Of a stretch of DNA of 6,625 nt, positions 4,936 through 6,625 are shown in pieces. The notes beneath the pieces are model-generated. The model saw nothing but the letters and a program-made list of their open reading frames with translations, was not told the origin of the DNA and searched no databases. This DNA is from Planctomycetota bacterium (lineage in GTDB: Bacteria > Planctomycetota > Planctomycetia > Planctomycetales > Planctomycetaceae), in the NCBI GenBank assembly GCA_003669575.1, contig QWOR01000277.1, positions 1 through 6,625 of the forward strand. Reading direction: 5' to 3'. Position 1 is the stretch's first letter; every line of letters starts with the position of its first letter. A program made the translations under genes and the position numbers.

Positions 4936-6240
4936 CTAACGATCCTTCGGAGGCAGCAGGGGGACGCGAACGGTGCCCGCCGCCCGCTCAGCCTGAGCCT
5001 TGTCCAGGTGGTAAACCATGACTGAGTAACCAATTCTGTCGACTGGCTCCAGATCACGAAGGTAGGCGAACCGCTGATCGGCCCCCTGCAACTCGTGGAC
5101 GCCCACAATATGCCACCCCTCAAACCGGCTGGCTGGTTGCGTACTCGGCGCTACGTCCCCGGTTCTGTGCTCTCCAGAAGCTTCCGGGTAGGGAGTGGCC
5201 GGAAGATTGATCCCCGCCACGGTCGGGTCAAAGATGCCACCCCACCTCCACTCCCCGGCAGGAAGGCCCAGCGACCGACCTCAAAGTCTTTCTTCTGCAG
5301 ATCGAGTCCGATCAGAAACCCTCTCGGCAACGGCACGGGAACATGTTCCAGGAGTGTCCCACGAAACCGGTTGCCGGTCGTTTCGCGCGCCGGCCGGTCT
5401 CCCCCGAAAGTTCTGGAAACGAACTCAACCCGAACCGGGTGCCAGTCCCGGAAAATCCATACCCAAGGTTCAGGAAATACACCGCGAGTATCAGCACGAG
5501 CGCCAGCTGTCGTGCTTCCGGCCTCCAACGGACACGCAGTGTCCCCTGCCGCCAGCGGTAGACACCCCAGCTCACCACCCACAAGGGCCCCATGATCAAC
5601 AGTGTCGATTTACTGAGCAGGGCCAGCCCGAGTCCTCCTCCAGCGAAGAAGGCTCGCGACCAGTTCGGCTGGCCGAGCCATCTCCAGAAGAGATACCCCG
5701 CGACCAGCCCCATCGAACTCCCGCCGAGATCGGGAGCAACCAATGCCTCATTCCCCAGGATATTCGGATCGAAAGTCCAGAACACCAGAGCGATCCAGCC
5801 GGAGGTCTCGCCGAAGGCTTCTCGGGCCCATCGAAACGCCGTCACTGCTCCGGCCAGACTGAGCGGAATCACAGCCCAGCGGGCCATTGTCATCATCCAC
5901 GGCCATGTGTCATGGTTGTTCTGCAGAAACAGACGATCGATGGCAAACTCGGGACGCGATCCGGGGAGATCTGAGACCAATCGGTCTTGGGACCGAACAG
6001 GAGCAAAGGCCATGCGGCGAGAGCCTTCACCAGAGGCGGGTTCACCGTATACAGGTCGACCCGCCCGGTCTCCCAGATTCGATATCCCGCAGCCAGATGC
6101 CCCGGTTCATTCCAGGTTGGAGAATAGGCCGCCCCAAGTCCCCCCAACAGCAAGCTGTGTATCATCAGCAGAATGCCGACGCTGCCCCATGTTCGACGCG
6201 TCCACCTTGGTGGTACAGGCCGCTCAGTGGGATCAGCCAT
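4936..6240 (-). pseudogene. Broken ArnT/GT39-type membrane glycosyltransferase gene
   Basis: Intact relatives are polytopic GT-C enzymes that move sugars from lipid-phosphate carriers at the membrane. Homology-like sequence here runs through three frames. Frame A, from ATG 6240: a membrane segment, then SPTWNEPGHLAAG and DLYTVNPPLVKAL. Frame B, to about 5430: RPEFAIDRLFLQNN, WTFDPNILGNEALVAPDLGG, LALLSKSTLLIM and NLGYGFSGTGTRFG. Frame C: EFVSRTFGGD, GNRFRGTLLEHVPVPLP and GLDLQKKDFE. Frame A again: GEWRWGGIFDPTVAGINLP to GYSVMVYHLDKAQAER, then TAG. Each switch is one missing base near a short C or G run: about 5951-5966, 5429-5440 and 5250-5262. Rejoined it would be about 435 residues with roughly seven membrane segments. 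As I recall the family, several more membrane segments should separate the GEW motif from the FDPxVAGI motif, so an internal deletion is likely. The start overlaps the ATP-grasp gene stop by 8 nt and has GAGGAG just upstream. Assembly errors could explain the frameshifts but not the deletion. Confidence 0.8.
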
Positions 6241-6625
6241 GGTGCTCCTCAATCCAACGGACGAATTGATCCGCCACATCGATGCCCGTCGTACGGGTGA
6301 ACGCCCGCCAGCCAGGCACGGCATTCACCTCAATCACGAAGAGCTCGCCCGCCTGGTCGTACAACAAATCAACTCCGGCCAGAGTGGCTCCGGTACAGGC
6401 CACCGCCCGCTGAGCGTATTCGACCTCGGTCGCGGTGGGGTAATGCACGTCTGTCCGGGCATCGCGGGAAACATTCGTCCGGAAATCCGTATCGCTGATC
6501 CGTTTCATGCTGCCCAGAACCTGGCCGTCGAGGATCAGAATGCGGATGTCGTAGCCGGGGTGTTGCACAAATCTTTGCAGGTAGAGCACTGCATCTACGC
6601 GAGTGAGCGTCCGGAAGACTCGATG
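6233..6625 (-). CDS. ATP-grasp ligase, RimK-like (alpha-L-glutamate ligase type), C-terminal part
   Basis: ATP-grasp ligases join a carboxylate to an amine through an acyl-phosphate. The frame is open through the right edge, so the 5' part lies outside; about 130 residues are visible, from HRVFRTLTRVDAVLYLQRF. Diagnostic RimK-type elements are GYDIRILILDGQVLGSMKRI (the DxR strand), the following DFRTNVSRDA (an R-x-N motif), GVDLLYDQAGELFVIEVNAV with the metal-binding Glu and Asn (EVNAVPGW), and a C-terminal GIDVADQFVRWIEEHHG. The GTG at 6589 is internal. Relatives include RimK (modifies ribosomal protein S6), LysX/ArgX, and MptN-like enzymes of methanopterin-type cofactor synthesis; the last is attractive because many Planctomycetota carry H4MPT-dependent C1 genes. 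Nothing visible decides among them. It overlaps the broken glycosyltransferase gene by 8 nt (ATGGCTGA), so the two were probably translationally coupled. Confidence 0.87.
   Translation of the reverse strand, partial: HRVFRTLTRVDAVLYLQRFVQHPGYDIRILILDGQVLGSMKRISDTDFRTNVSRDARTDVHYPTATEVEYAQRAVACTGATLAGVDLLYDQAGELFVIEVNAVPGWRAFTRTTGIDVADQFVRWIEEHHG

Noticed and set aside
5195..5974. 259-codon plus-strand open frame opposite the broken glycosyltransferase
   Set aside because: Its composition (Pro/Ser/Arg/Gln-rich, no hydrophobic core) is that of an antisense frame, while conserved GT39 motifs lie on the minus strand.

Overview
The window looks like an ordinary chromosomal segment of a GC-rich bacterium, most likely a member of the Planctomycetota. 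That assignment is an inference from the gene set and protein style: a RimK-like ATP-grasp enzyme overlapping an ArnT/GT39-type glycosyltransferase, a short bS21 with a GTG start, a PheT without the N-terminal OB-fold domain, and an M29 aminopeptidase. No single feature proves it. I found no defence system, CRISPR array, prophage, insertion sequence, tRNA or rRNA.

Layout. The 3' end of an M29 metallo-aminopeptidase gene runs rightwards up to 878. All other genes run leftwards. From right to left they are: the 3' part of an ATP-grasp (RimK-like) ligase gene (6625-6233), overlapping by 8 nt a glycosyltransferase-39 gene that is broken by three -1 frameshifts and apparently an internal deletion (6240-4936); rpsU (4727-4530) with its own promoter, a textbook Shine-Dalgarno and two tandem intrinsic terminators; ppa (4290-3742); a 10-bp perfect hairpin; pheT (3580-1547); and a small lower-GC membrane protein of unknown function (1472-1131). 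The 250-bp convergent gap 879-1130 holds two copies, in inverted orientation, of a 33-nt palindromic element.

How the genes relate. rpsU, ppa and pheT serve translation: ribosomal protein S21, removal of the pyrophosphate released by aminoacyl-tRNA synthetases and polymerases, and charging of tRNA-Phe. The tandem terminators suggest rpsU is its own transcription unit. ppa and pheT may be co-transcribed, with the hairpin between them acting as a partial terminator. pheS is not adjacent to pheT in this window.

Most notable: the paired palindromic repeats with a compensatory base-pair change, the decayed glycosyltransferase, and the PheT domain loss. I see no evidence for an undescribed multi-gene system here.
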